Assembly: GCA_018812715.1 (NCBI GenBank)
Contig: JAHJCT010000028.1
Span: 1 to 64,000, forward strand
Source: Microcaldota archaeon
Lineage (GTDB): Archaea > Micrarchaeota > Micrarchaeia > Anstonellales > Bilamarchaeaceae
DNA length: 64,000 nucleotides
Reading direction: 5' to 3'
Shown: positions 9,328-18,888 of the stretch, one piece after another
How positions within the stretch are numbered: position 1 is the stretch's first letter
Layout of the letters: every line of letters starts with the position of its first letter
Translations under genes and position numbers: made by a program
Notes under the pieces: generated by a model
The model's input: the letters and a program-made list of their open reading frames with translations, nothing else
Databases searched by the model: none
What the model was told of the DNA's origin: nothing

Positions 9328-10896
9328 ATGCACTTATTAGCACGAGCCCTAGACCAGAGACCAACTACTGGAAGTTTTTCAACCAACAAACCCCTAGTTG
9401 ATAATCCAACTATGCTTGTGAATCCAAATAAAGTAGCAGCAAGAGAACAAGGATTGAAGAGTACAATCACTGTTGCTATCTTACTGGAATATTGTGTTTC
9501 TAATGGACAACTTCCCAATAGTGTGCCATTGCGTAATAGAAGTTCTGGTAATTTTCCAGAGTGTTTCCCTGGCATCTGTATAAATCGTTTGAGACGGGCA
9601 ATGGGGAAATCATTATCAAAGCGCGAAAGTGGGGCTTATGGTGCTGGCGTTCAAGAAGCACGTAAATTTGTATCGCAATATTATGGTAGAGTACCTCCGC
9701 ATCAAATCTTTTTCACAGCAGGAATTAGTGGGGGGATTGAATACCTGTATGACACATTTCTTGGGAGTACGGGCGGTAAAGTACTCATTCCAAATGCCAG
9801 CTACCCAACACACTTTGCCAGTGCAATCTCTTATGGTGGCATTCACAGTGTCGTAACTGTTGATCGAACTTCAGCAGGCCTACCTGATTTTTCCTCGTGC
9901 ACTAATGGCGATAATCCATTTGCACAGGTCAATCTTTCCAGTTTTATACCATTTGATAATCCAATTCCAATCCGTTATCCAAGATCATTTTTCCGTAATG
10001 GAGGAACGGGCATTTTTGATCTTAATGAAGCTGCACAAACAGATGGTGTAATACGACCAATAATACTTGATTGGATCTACTCTTCATTTTCTTGGGGAAA
10101 TAATCCAGTATCTATTGATGAAGTCATAAAATTGGCGAATGAAAATCACGTACTCATATTTCTCAACAGCATTTCCAAAGTCTTTTTGGAACCGGGCCAA
10201 AGGGCTGGAGTACTTGCAGTATATGTTCCAGAACATTGGACGACTGGAAATATCGGAAAGGTCGTTGAAGGCGCACTTATACGAAATCTGAATGCACTTA
10301 ACAGCATTTATCTGGTTCAGGGTTCAAGAACATCCATAGCTGCATTGGTTGAAGCCCACAGAATACTTATGGAAGAAGAATCAATGCCAAATGCTGAGCT
10401 TGATGGGTTGCGCATGGAGGCAAAACGAAGATTTGTAGGAGAAGATGGCAGCAATGGAAATCGTGCTATCATGTGTGCCATACCACATATTGCTCCGCTT
10501 TATCCAGATGTGATGGTAGAATCAAGTGGTTATGAAGTTTTCAAAATAACTGGATCAAATCTTCCATGGAAAAATAATTTATATAAACAAGGAGTTCTGC
10601 ACAAATTCGAAAAATTGATCGGCCAAATAGATGATGAACGAATTCGTGCTGGTGCTTTTAATGCACTCAACTATTTCAAACAACATGTACCTCTAGAAAA
10701 AATGTCACCATCTGATATATTTTGTTTAGAACTTGCTATGGAAACTGGGGTTGCCACTGCTCCTGGCGACAGATTCTTCATGCTTGGAACAGCACCAGAT
10801 GAAGTGATGTTCAGAACTGTGATGATATTCCCAGAACATGAAACAAGAAGAGATGCTGAATTAATTTCAGAATTTCTTAGAACCAAGCTGGGTTAA
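9328..10896 (+). CDS. PLP-dependent aminotransferase, fold type I (class I/II)
   Basis: SGAYGAGVQEARKFVSQYYGRVPPHQIFFTAGISGGIEYL and NSISKVFLEPGQRAGVLAVYVP (PLP lysine region). Confidence 0.8.
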   Translation: MHLLARALDQRPTTGSFSTNKPLVDNPTMLVNPNKVAAREQGLKSTITVAILLEYCVSNGQLPNSVPLRNRSSGNFPECFPGICINRLRRAMGKSLSKRESGAYGAGVQEARKFVSQYYGRVPPHQIFFTAGISGGIEYLYDTFLGSTGGKVLIPNASYPTHFASAISYGGIHSVVTVDRTSAGLPDFSSCTNGDNPFAQVNLSSFIPFDNPIPIRYPRSFFRNGGTGIFDLNEAAQTDGVIRPIILDWIYSSFSWGNNPVSIDEVIKLANENHVLIFLNSISKVFLEPGQRAGVLAVYVPEHWTTGNIGKVVEGALIRNLNALNSIYLVQGSRTSIAALVEAHRILMEEESMPNAELDGLRMEAKRRFVGEDGSNGNRAIMCAIPHIAPLYPDVMVESSGYEVFKITGSNLPWKNNLYKQGVLHKFEKLIGQIDDERIRAGAFNALNYFKQHVPLEKMSPSDIFCLELAMETGVATAPGDRFFMLGTAPDEVMFRTVMIFPEHETRRDAELISEFLRTKLG

Positions 10897-10897
10897 T

Positions 10898-11710
10898 TCA
10901 AATATCTTCTAATCTACCAGTAGCATCTCGCTTTCTTTTTCCAAAATCAGATATTGATAATGCTTCTTCTCCAGTAAATACTGGGCCATCTTGGCAACAA
11001 AGTTTTCCGTCTACAGCACATGAACCACAGACCCCTACTCCACACTTCATGTATCTCTCTAAACTTACTTCACATGCCACATCGTATTCTTTGCACAATT
11101 TTGCTACTGCTTCCATCATTTTCTCTGGACCACAGGTATAAACATGATCTATTTTTTTCTCTTTAATCAACCACTCTGCTTCCACCAATACTGTTCCTTT
11201 TTTACCTCTTGAACCGTCATCAGTTGTTATGAATGTTTCTGTACTCACCATAAAAAGTTGCTTTTCCCAAACAATGTCCCTTTCTGTTCTTCCACCGATA
11301 ACAGAATAAACACCAGCCCCATTTTCTTTTGCTACCTTTGCAAGAAAATATATCGGCACAACTCCATATCCTCCACCAATTACAAGAATACGTTTTCCGT
11401 TTTGTGGTAGTGTAAATGGATTTCCAAAAGGTCCGCGATATGATATCAACTCTCCTTCTTTCAATTCATGCATCTTCCCAGAAACCTTACCGACGTTAGC
11501 AACAGAAATAGTGAGCGGATCATTATTCCCTATGCTCATTGGCCTTTCACCAACTCCAGGAATCCAGACCATCAAAAACTGCCCTGGCAAAGCCTCTATA
11601 CTGTGATCTATCTCAATTGTTTTTATACGATAATTCTCTTCAATTATCTTCTTTATCTTATTACTGTGAATAATTCTTGTACTTTCGAATTTCTTCATGC
11701 ACAACACCAA
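10898..11710 (-). CDS. pyrK: Dihydroorotate dehydrogenase electron transfer subunit
   Basis: FAD/NAD-binding reductase with CGVGVCGSCAVDGKLCCQDGPVF 2Fe-2S motif; overlaps pyrD. Confidence 0.88.
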   Translation of the reverse strand: MVLCMKKFESTRIIHSNKIKKIIEENYRIKTIEIDHSIEALPGQFLMVWIPGVGERPMSIGNNDPLTISVANVGKVSGKMHELKEGELISYRGPFGNPFTLPQNGKRILVIGGGYGVVPIYFLAKVAKENGAGVYSVIGGRTERDIVWEKQLFMVSTETFITTDDGSRGKKGTVLVEAEWLIKEKKIDHVYTCGPEKMMEAVAKLCKEYDVACEVSLERYMKCGVGVCGSCAVDGKLCCQDGPVFTGEEALSISDFGKRKRDATGRLEDI

Positions 11711-12620
11711 CTATTTCATTTACATTTTTGTATCCATACATGTCCATCCAAGCATCCATCTCTCGTGCTATGTAATCAAACGCTTCAGGTCCTCTATAAT
11801 ACACTGCAGTACCAACACTGATCCAGTTGGCTCCGGCCATCATCATTTCTATTGCATCCGTGCCGCAGTTAACCCCACCAGTTCCAATAATCGGGATATC
11901 AACTGTTTGTTTAATTGCGTATATGCATCTAATAGCTATCGGTTTAATGGCTGGCCCACTAAGGCCGCCCATTCCAAATCCTAGTACTGGCATTTTTCTA
12001 TGAATATCTATTTTCATTGCAGGTCCAAGTGAATTCCCCATATTAATTGCATCTGCACCAGCATTCTTTGCAGCTTCGGCCGCCTTTACTTCACCAGGCA
12101 CAGATGGCGAAAGTTTTACTATTAATGGTATTTTTGTTTTTTCTTTTACTGTTTTACATATTTCTGTAACCGATTCCGGACTTCCTTGACCAACCATCGT
12201 TCCATATCCGGGCGTATGTGGGCATGACAACACTACTTCAATCGCTGCAGCGTTCAATTTTGCTTCCTCTACTTTTTCTGCAAGTGTTCCAAATTCCGTT
12301 GCGTCTTTGCCAACAATGCTTATGATAAGCGCCTCATCTCTTTTCCAGCCGTCAAATTCTTTCAATCCAGCATCAATACCTGGATTTGGATATCCCATAG
12401 CATTCATGAATCCACATTCTGTTTCAGCAACATTTGGTCCCTCATGCCCTTTCCTAGGCTCTATTGAAAGTGATTTTGTTGTAACTCCTCCGCATCCATT
12501 TTCACATGCCATCTCCAAACTTGCTTTTGTCATTCCAAGTACGCCTGAGGCAAGTATTATTGGATTCTTGAGTTTTTTCCCAAAAAATTCGCATTTTAAT
12601 TTTGCCATAAGAATTACCAT
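11661..12620 (-). CDS. pyrD: Dihydroorotate dehydrogenase (class 1B)
   Basis: FFGKKLKNPIILASGVLGM, VLSCPHTPGYG, IIGTGGVNCGTDAIEMMMAGANWISVGTAV. Confidence 0.93.
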   Translation of the reverse strand: MVILMAKLKCEFFGKKLKNPIILASGVLGMTKASLEMACENGCGGVTTKSLSIEPRKGHEGPNVAETECGFMNAMGYPNPGIDAGLKEFDGWKRDEALIISIVGKDATEFGTLAEKVEEAKLNAAAIEVVLSCPHTPGYGTMVGQGSPESVTEICKTVKEKTKIPLIVKLSPSVPGEVKAAEAAKNAGADAINMGNSLGPAMKIDIHRKMPVLGFGMGGLSGPAIKPIAIRCIYAIKQTVDIPIIGTGGVNCGTDAIEMMMAGANWISVGTAVYYRGPEAFDYIAREMDAWMDMYGYKNVNEIVGVVHEEIRKYKNYSQ

Positions 12621-12706
12621 TCAAATTAAGCTTACAAAAAATAAAAAGGGATCGCAACGCGCGACAGCTTTTTAAACTTTAATTTTGATTGCTGTGAGTG
12701 GTAAAT

Positions 12707-13335
12707 ATGCGACGAAATATTATTATCATAACATTAGTTCTTGCCTTTCTTATCTTTGGCTGCACTATGCCTGGGCAAGGAACAGAAGAGACACAACAAG
12801 TAACCCAACCCGGAACCCCTCCAAACCAAACCCCTCCGACTCAACCTGGAACGCCGCCTCAGCAAGAACCTGAAGAACCACTTGATCTTTCTGGTCTTGA
12901 ATATGCGGCAATTATGGCTTTGGGCATTCCAGTTGAATGTACTGTAACAATTGATGATGATGGAACTTCAGTAACCGGTACATTATATGTGGTCAGTGAA
13001 GACGAATTTAGCTGGGAATTTTACATGGAAGAAATGGAAGAGTATAATTGTACTAACTTGCTTTTCATCTCCAAAGAAGATATGGTTTACTTTGGATGCG
13101 AAGGTGGCAAATACCCCCCGGCTCAACATGTGACTGGCTTGTGTTTGAATTTACAGAAGAAAATGCAACCGAATCAGAAACAGTTACTATGAGTGAACCT
13201 GATTTCGAGGATGTACCATCAGAGGATATAAGTTGTGTTCCATGGATCTATGATGCCTCTAAATTCCAGACATCTGGAAAGGCATGCACTATGGACGACT
13301 ATATCGACGAAATGATGGCAGCATATGAATACTAG
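12707..13335 (+). CDS. Lipoprotein with Pro/Thr-rich linker, apparently frameshifted near 13118
   Basis: Frame 2 ORF (lipobox FLIFGC, TPPNQTPPTQPGTPPQQEPEEP) continues plausibly in frame 1 (GSTCDWLVFEFTEENATESETVTMSEPDFEDVPSEDISCVPW...) across a C6 tract. Confidence 0.6.
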
Positions 13336-13345
13336 ACACTAACGC

Positions 13346-13396
13346 GGGGAACCACCATCCCACCCACCCATCCCTCCTTATATGGTGGTGTCCCCC
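13346..13396. other. Hairpin with G-quadruplex motif (minus strand) in its loop
   Basis: GGGG-a-ACCACCAT ... ATGGTGGT-gt-CCCC stem; loop minus strand GGGATGGGTGGGTGGG (13359-13374). Confidence 0.8.
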
Positions 13397-13457
13397 ATTC
13401 TTTTCCTCTGCTTTTATATTCTTTTTCTTTGTATAATACGTCTACAGGTGGGTTTTG

Positions 13458-14495
13458 ATGTTCGACGACATTATTAAAGCAGCAAAAGAAGAGCCTCCTA
13501 AAGACATAGAAAGCTCTTCTATTAGGATTTCTGTTCTTGGCGTTGGTGGTGCTGGTTGCAACTGCGTGAATCGTATCTATACTAGCGGCATTAAAAGTGC
13601 ACGAACAGTTGCTATCAACACAGATGGGAAACATCTCAACATGATTGGTGCCCATAAAAAAATACTTATAGGGAAGACCATAACGCGTGGTCTTGGTGCT
13701 GGTGGAGACACTACTATTGCAAAAAAATGTGCCGAAGTTGATAAAGACTTACTCAAACGTGAGATTGGTGAGAATGAACTCGTATTTATCTGCGCAGGTA
13801 TGGGTGGTGGAACAGGTGGTGGTGCAGCACCCTACGTAGCTAAACTTGCAAAAGAACAAGGTGCAATTGTAGTGGCAATGGTTACCTACCCATTTGCACT
13901 AGAACGTGTGAGATTGAAAAAAGCCCAGGCATCTTTAACTGAACTTGTAGATGTTTGCGATACTGTTGTTGTGATAGATAATAACAGACTTGCATCCTAT
14001 GCTCCAAATCTTCCAATAAACAAGGCGTTTGAGCTTGCAGATTCAATAACAACCAGGGCAGTCACTGGTATCTCAGATACCATCATGTTCCCAAGCCTCA
14101 TAAACGTTGATTATGCAGATGTTCAGAGCATTATGCAGGGTGGTGGACTTTCAATGATTTCTTTAGGTAGTGGCAATGGCCATGACAAAGTTACTAATGC
14201 AGTAAAAGATACGCTTGAACATCCATTGTTAGATGTAAATTACGAAGGCGCTCGCGGCTGTCTAATTCATCTCGAAGGCGGCCCTGATCTTACTCTTGGT
14301 GATGCTATAAAAACCGGTGAATTACTAACAGAAAGCTTTGATGATACTGCCAATATAAAGATGGGGGCACGAGTAAATCCAGCAGTTCAAAGTGGCATTA
14401 GGGTGACAGCTATAATAACTGGTGTGAAATCTTCATATATCCTTGGAAAAGAAGAATCTAATGATTCTGACAACGGGGATCTACAATACCTTTAA
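13458..14495 (+). CDS. ftsZ: Cell division protein FtsZ
   Basis: VLGVGGAGCNCVNR, GAGMGGGTGGGAAP-type tubulin signature (CAGMGGGTGGGAAPYVA), NVDYADVQSIM. Confidence 0.97.
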   Translation: MFDDIIKAAKEEPPKDIESSSIRISVLGVGGAGCNCVNRIYTSGIKSARTVAINTDGKHLNMIGAHKKILIGKTITRGLGAGGDTTIAKKCAEVDKDLLKREIGENELVFICAGMGGGTGGGAAPYVAKLAKEQGAIVVAMVTYPFALERVRLKKAQASLTELVDVCDTVVVIDNNRLASYAPNLPINKAFELADSITTRAVTGISDTIMFPSLINVDYADVQSIMQGGGLSMISLGSGNGHDKVTNAVKDTLEHPLLDVNYEGARGCLIHLEGGPDLTLGDAIKTGELLTESFDDTANIKMGARVNPAVQSGIRVTAIITGVKSSYILGKEESNDSDNGDLQYL

Positions 14496-14507
14496 TCTGG
14501 TGAACAT

Positions 14508-17500
14508 GTGTTTGTATCGTTTGAACCACTAATATTCCTATTTTGGGTTTTTCTATCCAGCTTTATTCCCGGAGCATTGCTTTCCCTTTCAATTTTTAGG
14601 AAAGACGACTTCTTATTCATTGAAAAAGCTCTCATAGGATGCGCTCTTGGATTAATCATACTGCCATTAATTCCATTCCTATTCTACTTTATTCTCGGAA
14701 TTACCTATAGCTATAATATTGCATTATTGTCCATAGTCCTTCTATACATAATTGCTGCAGCATTCTTTGTCAAAAACAAAGTTTATGAAGACCTGTCAAT
14801 CCCCAAATTACCTTCAATCAATTTGGAGAAATTTGAAATTTCAAATACTGCTATAATTTCTATTATTCTTTTAGTTCTTGTAATTCTCTCCTTTATGGTT
14901 AGAATGGGGTCTTATAGTCCAATCTTCCAAGAGCTCGATCCTTATTACTATACATACACTGCTCAACAGCTTCTTATATTTGGTGAAAACCCGGAAGATG
15001 ACCAAACTGCCTGGTATCCAGAGGTTGAAGTCAACCACAGAACTATTCCTGCTCTTTCCTATCTCGAATCAATTTGGTATTCTCTCTACACAAGCGGAGG
15101 AGAATATAGCCATATGCTTTTGGCACTCATAGCATCAATGTACCCTCCGATTATGGCTGCATTTGCAGTATTCTTTATCTATTTGTTTGTGTCTGTTGCT
15201 AGCAAGAGAGAATGGGGCCTAATTTCAGCAGGCCTTGTCACCTTCATTCCTATTTTCATACTCAAACTTTCTGCTGGAGAACAAGAAGTCCAGCCATATG
15301 CATTCTTTTCTTTGACATTTTTCTATGCAATGTATGTACTTTCTATTATGAAAAAAGATTTGCGATTTTCAGCTCTTGCTGGTCTTGGCTTTGCAGCAGT
15401 AGCTCTTGGCAGTTCATCTCAAATACTTGCCATGATTTCTGTATTGTTATTCCTGATTCTTCATTCTATAATTCTTTTCTTAAGAGATAAAGACGAATCA
15501 GAACTTCGTTATCTTACAATTTCAAATGCTATAATATTTGTTATAGGCCCATTGCTCGGAAGTGCCATACTGAAAGATATTTTCGAGCATGGGTACCCGG
15601 CACTTTCCATGGTAATACCATTCTTTGTTGCTGTAGCATTCTGCGGTCTTTTATATTTCCTGAAACAAAAGATTCCTGATCGCCAACGTGCTTCTCTTAT
15701 CTTGGCAGTGATTATAGTTTTTGGACTTATTGTTATTGCTGTAACCCCAATTGGTACTTACATAACCTCCTCAGCAAAAAGTGCTTTTGGAATAGCAGAG
15801 TTCAAAGTACCATTACAAAGAACAATTGCAGAGCAGAACCTTGCTGCATCATCTCTTGCTGGGCACATGGGTTTTATTGCAGAGGAATACACTGATATAA
15901 TTTCAATCTTACTAACTCCAATCACGGCTGTTCTTAAATTAGGATCGCAAGATGTTGCTACTAATCTTGAGCAATCACTTGGATGGCTATTCTCATCCAT
16001 CTTCTTGCTTGTTTCTGTTCCTGTTAATATACTTTTAGCACTTTTTGTTGGTGCAGTCAATCTTGTTCTTGGCACTGATGTTGCATTTACAGAAAAATCA
16101 AACAGCCTTCTGCTCTTTTGGATGTTAACCTTCTGGATCACAGCACTATATTCTGTCTTTAAATTTATCAAAAAAGAAGAAATCAACCTTTCCATTCTTA
16201 TGCTTACTTTCATTATGCCTGCTTTCGTAGTTGGTATAATCAAAGCTAAGTATACTATCTATTCTGCAGTTTTACTTACAATTGCGATTGGGTTTTCATT
16301 AGGAGAAATTGATCGTTTCTTCAAAGGAAAATTCTACAAAATTCTTCTTGCAATTGGTATTTTCCTCGTATTATTACAATTCACATACAATGGCTTTGCA
16401 CCTTCTTTGATATGGGGATCGATACAACCTCTATATCAAAACAATCCTGAAGCACTGGTTCCAAAGTTTGAGCAATTCTGTACACAAACTGGTGATCCAG
16501 ATGTTTGTGCCGCTGCATTGGATCCGCTTGCATATGCTGATCTTGGAACCAATTACCAATACAACCAAAAACTATGCATGCTTTCTTTATTCTCAAATTA
16601 TTCTTCTCTTAGCACTTCTACATCTACTCCAACATGGGAATCTCAAGCTGCTATGTTCCGTTGTCAGCGTCTTTCCACATATTGGATTGATTCAATGGAA
16701 TGGATAAGAGAGAACACACCAAATGATTCAAGAACCACCTCGTGGTGGGATTATGGTCATTGGATTAATTTCTTTGGTCAGAGAAATACCGTTTTGAGAA
16801 ATGAACACAAATCACATGAAATGATAGGGGCAGTTGCAGATGGTTATCTAAGTGCAACACCAGAAGAACTCAAGCAATGGATGCAAGAGCATGATAGTGA
16901 ATATGCGTTGTTTGATATGGAACTTATTCATAGTGGCAGTACATTGGGTGGCAAGTACGGCGCTTTGAATTATCTTTCTTGCGCCTGGAATAATGAAACT
17001 ACTGTGGCAAACCAACCAGGCACATCTCAATGCGAAGCAGATCATCTTTGGGAAACGGCCTATGTTTCAAATCATCAGTGCACTATTTCCGAGCTCAGCA
17101 ACAAAACTGGCACTATTGCATACAAAGTATATGTTGGTGATACCTATATCCCATATTATCCATCAAACTGCATGGAGCCAAAAACTGCAAATGACATTGT
17201 CTATTGTCGTGATTATGTAACATTAGTGCCAACCTATTGTGTAGGTGAAGTAACACTTGCCACCGGTGATGTATATCCCGGTACCTACTATCTTAATGAA
17301 ACCAATCCAAATGGGGACCTTAAACTCAACAAAGCATTCTTACAATTACCCTTCCAACTTCCGACGACTTCGCATATTGGCCCAGCAATAGGAACAACAC
17401 TATTCTATACCAATGATGCACTTTGGTTAGAAAATGGGGTAGTAACCTCAGGTTATGAAGACCGTAAAGGCAAATTCTATGATTCTAATATTTATAACGC

Positions 17501-17585
17501 ACTTTTCCTGAATACTCTCCCAGGCTTTGAGCTTGTCTATACTGCCCCCGGCGGAGCGGTTAAGATCTACAAAATAACTGATTGA
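14508..17585 (+). CDS. aglB: Archaeal oligosaccharyltransferase, Stt3/AglB family
   Basis: Multi-TM N-terminus, QELDPYYYTYTAQQL and TSWWDYGHWINFFGQR (WWDYG); GTG start. Confidence 0.92.
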   Translation: MFVSFEPLIFLFWVFLSSFIPGALLSLSIFRKDDFLFIEKALIGCALGLIILPLIPFLFYFILGITYSYNIALLSIVLLYIIAAAFFVKNKVYEDLSIPKLPSINLEKFEISNTAIISIILLVLVILSFMVRMGSYSPIFQELDPYYYTYTAQQLLIFGENPEDDQTAWYPEVEVNHRTIPALSYLESIWYSLYTSGGEYSHMLLALIASMYPPIMAAFAVFFIYLFVSVASKREWGLISAGLVTFIPIFILKLSAGEQEVQPYAFFSLTFFYAMYVLSIMKKDLRFSALAGLGFAAVALGSSSQILAMISVLLFLILHSIILFLRDKDESELRYLTISNAIIFVIGPLLGSAILKDIFEHGYPALSMVIPFFVAVAFCGLLYFLKQKIPDRQRASLILAVIIVFGLIVIAVTPIGTYITSSAKSAFGIAEFKVPLQRTIAEQNLAASSLAGHMGFIAEEYTDIISILLTPITAVLKLGSQDVATNLEQSLGWLFSSIFLLVSVPVNILLALFVGAVNLVLGTDVAFTEKSNSLLLFWMLTFWITALYSVFKFIKKEEINLSILMLTFIMPAFVVGIIKAKYTIYSAVLLTIAIGFSLGEIDRFFKGKFYKILLAIGIFLVLLQFTYNGFAPSLIWGSIQPLYQNNPEALVPKFEQFCTQTGDPDVCAAALDPLAYADLGTNYQYNQKLCMLSLFSNYSSLSTSTSTPTWESQAAMFRCQRLSTYWIDSMEWIRENTPNDSRTTSWWDYGHWINFFGQRNTVLRNEHKSHEMIGAVADGYLSATPEELKQWMQEHDSEYALFDMELIHSGSTLGGKYGALNYLSCAWNNETTVANQPGTSQCEADHLWETAYVSNHQCTISELSNKTGTIAYKVYVGDTYIPYYPSNCMEPKTANDIVYCRDYVTLVPTYCVGEVTLATGDVYPGTYYLNETNPNGDLKLNKAFLQLPFQLPTTSHIGPAIGTTLFYTNDALWLENGVVTSGYEDRKGKFYDSNIYNALFLNTLPGFELVYTAPGGAVKIYKITD

Positions 17586-17586
17586 T

Positions 17587-18888
17587 ATGTACTCTAAGAA
17601 AGTCATGGAGAAGCTGAAGAATATAGGTATTGGCGACATTGTCAGAATCATCTCCCATGATCGGGAATTTACTGGTCTTCTTATGCCCAGACCTTTTTCT
17701 GGAGATCCGGATATCATTGTAATAAAACTTGAAAGCGGCTATAATGTTGGTTTGAAGTTTGATTCTATTGAACTTATAGAAAGCAGCGAAGCAAAAGAGC
17801 TTCCCAAACACAAACATGAAAAATCAAAAAAAGGAGACATCAGTATTCTTGGCTGTGGCGGCACTATTGCCTCGCGTATAGAATATAAAACTGGAGCAGT
17901 ATATCCTTCAATTACACCGCAGGAGCTTCGTACTGTATTTCCAGCATTAGAAAAATGGCCCATACATTCCAGACAAATCTTTTCACTTTTCTCTGAGGAT
18001 ATGAATGCTACTCACTGGCGCATGCTTGCAGATGAAATCGAAAAAGAAGTGAAAAATGGAGCTAGGGGCGTTGTGGTGATGCATGGCACTGATACTATGG
18101 CATATACCTCAGCTGCCGTTAGTTTTATGCTACAGGACCTACCAGTTCCAGTAGTGTTTGTTGGCTCACAAAGAAGTTCTGACAGGCCCTCAAGTGAAAA
18201 TGAAACCAATCTTCTCAATTCTGTTTTTTCTGCTACTAAAAACGTAGGTGAAGTAATGGTTTGTATGCATTCTAGTACCAATGATGATTATTGCCATCTT
18301 CATCGAGGAACAAGAGTTAGAAAAATGCATACTTCAAGAAGAGATGCATTCCGTTCAATAGGCACTTCCCCACTTTTTGCAGTTGACTACCGCACAGAAA
18401 GATTTGATCCACTCTCAGAATATAAACCACGAAGTAAAAAACTCATATCAAAAAAAACCATGAATGATAATGTTGCCCTTATCTATACTCACCCAAACAT
18501 AAAACCAGAATTAATCTCCAAACTTGATTCATATGATGGAATTGTTCTTGTTGGTACTGGCCTAGGTCATGTTCCGGCCAATCCTTTTGATGATAAAACT
18601 GTTAGTAGCATCTACAAACCAGTCCAAGAACTTATCCAATCTGGCATTCCCGTTGTGATGACATCTCAATGTATCTCAGGTAGAATCTGTATGCGTGTTT
18701 ATGCTACTGGCAGAATGCTAATGCAGGCTGGGGTAATTGGTGATGGCGCTGATTGGACACCAGAATCTGCATATGTAAAGCTTTGTTGGGCAGTGGGACA
18801 AACAAAAGATATGAAAAAGATCGAAGAGCTGATGATGACTAACATAGCCGGCGAAATAACTGATCGATCTACACTGGAGGAATCTTGA
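17587..18888 (+). CDS. gatD: Glutamyl-tRNA(Gln) amidotransferase subunit D
   Basis: ISILGCGGTIASRIEYKTGAVYPSITPQEL and MHGTDTMAYTSAAVSFML asparaginase-like motifs with GatD N-terminal extension; followed by gatE. Confidence 0.95.
   Translation: MYSKKVMEKLKNIGIGDIVRIISHDREFTGLLMPRPFSGDPDIIVIKLESGYNVGLKFDSIELIESSEAKELPKHKHEKSKKGDISILGCGGTIASRIEYKTGAVYPSITPQELRTVFPALEKWPIHSRQIFSLFSEDMNATHWRMLADEIEKEVKNGARGVVVMHGTDTMAYTSAAVSFMLQDLPVPVVFVGSQRSSDRPSSENETNLLNSVFSATKNVGEVMVCMHSSTNDDYCHLHRGTRVRKMHTSRRDAFRSIGTSPLFAVDYRTERFDPLSEYKPRSKKLISKKTMNDNVALIYTHPNIKPELISKLDSYDGIVLVGTGLGHVPANPFDDKTVSSIYKPVQELIQSGIPVVMTSQCISGRICMRVYATGRMLMQAGVIGDGADWTPESAYVKLCWAVGQTKDMKKIEELMMTNIAGEITDRSTLEES

Noticed and set aside
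13332-13655. 107-aa minus-strand ORF over the G4 hairpin and ftsZ start
   Set aside because: Antisense to ftsZ; no recognisable motif
15758-16243. 161-aa minus-strand ORF
   Set aside because: Antisense to aglB; shadow frame
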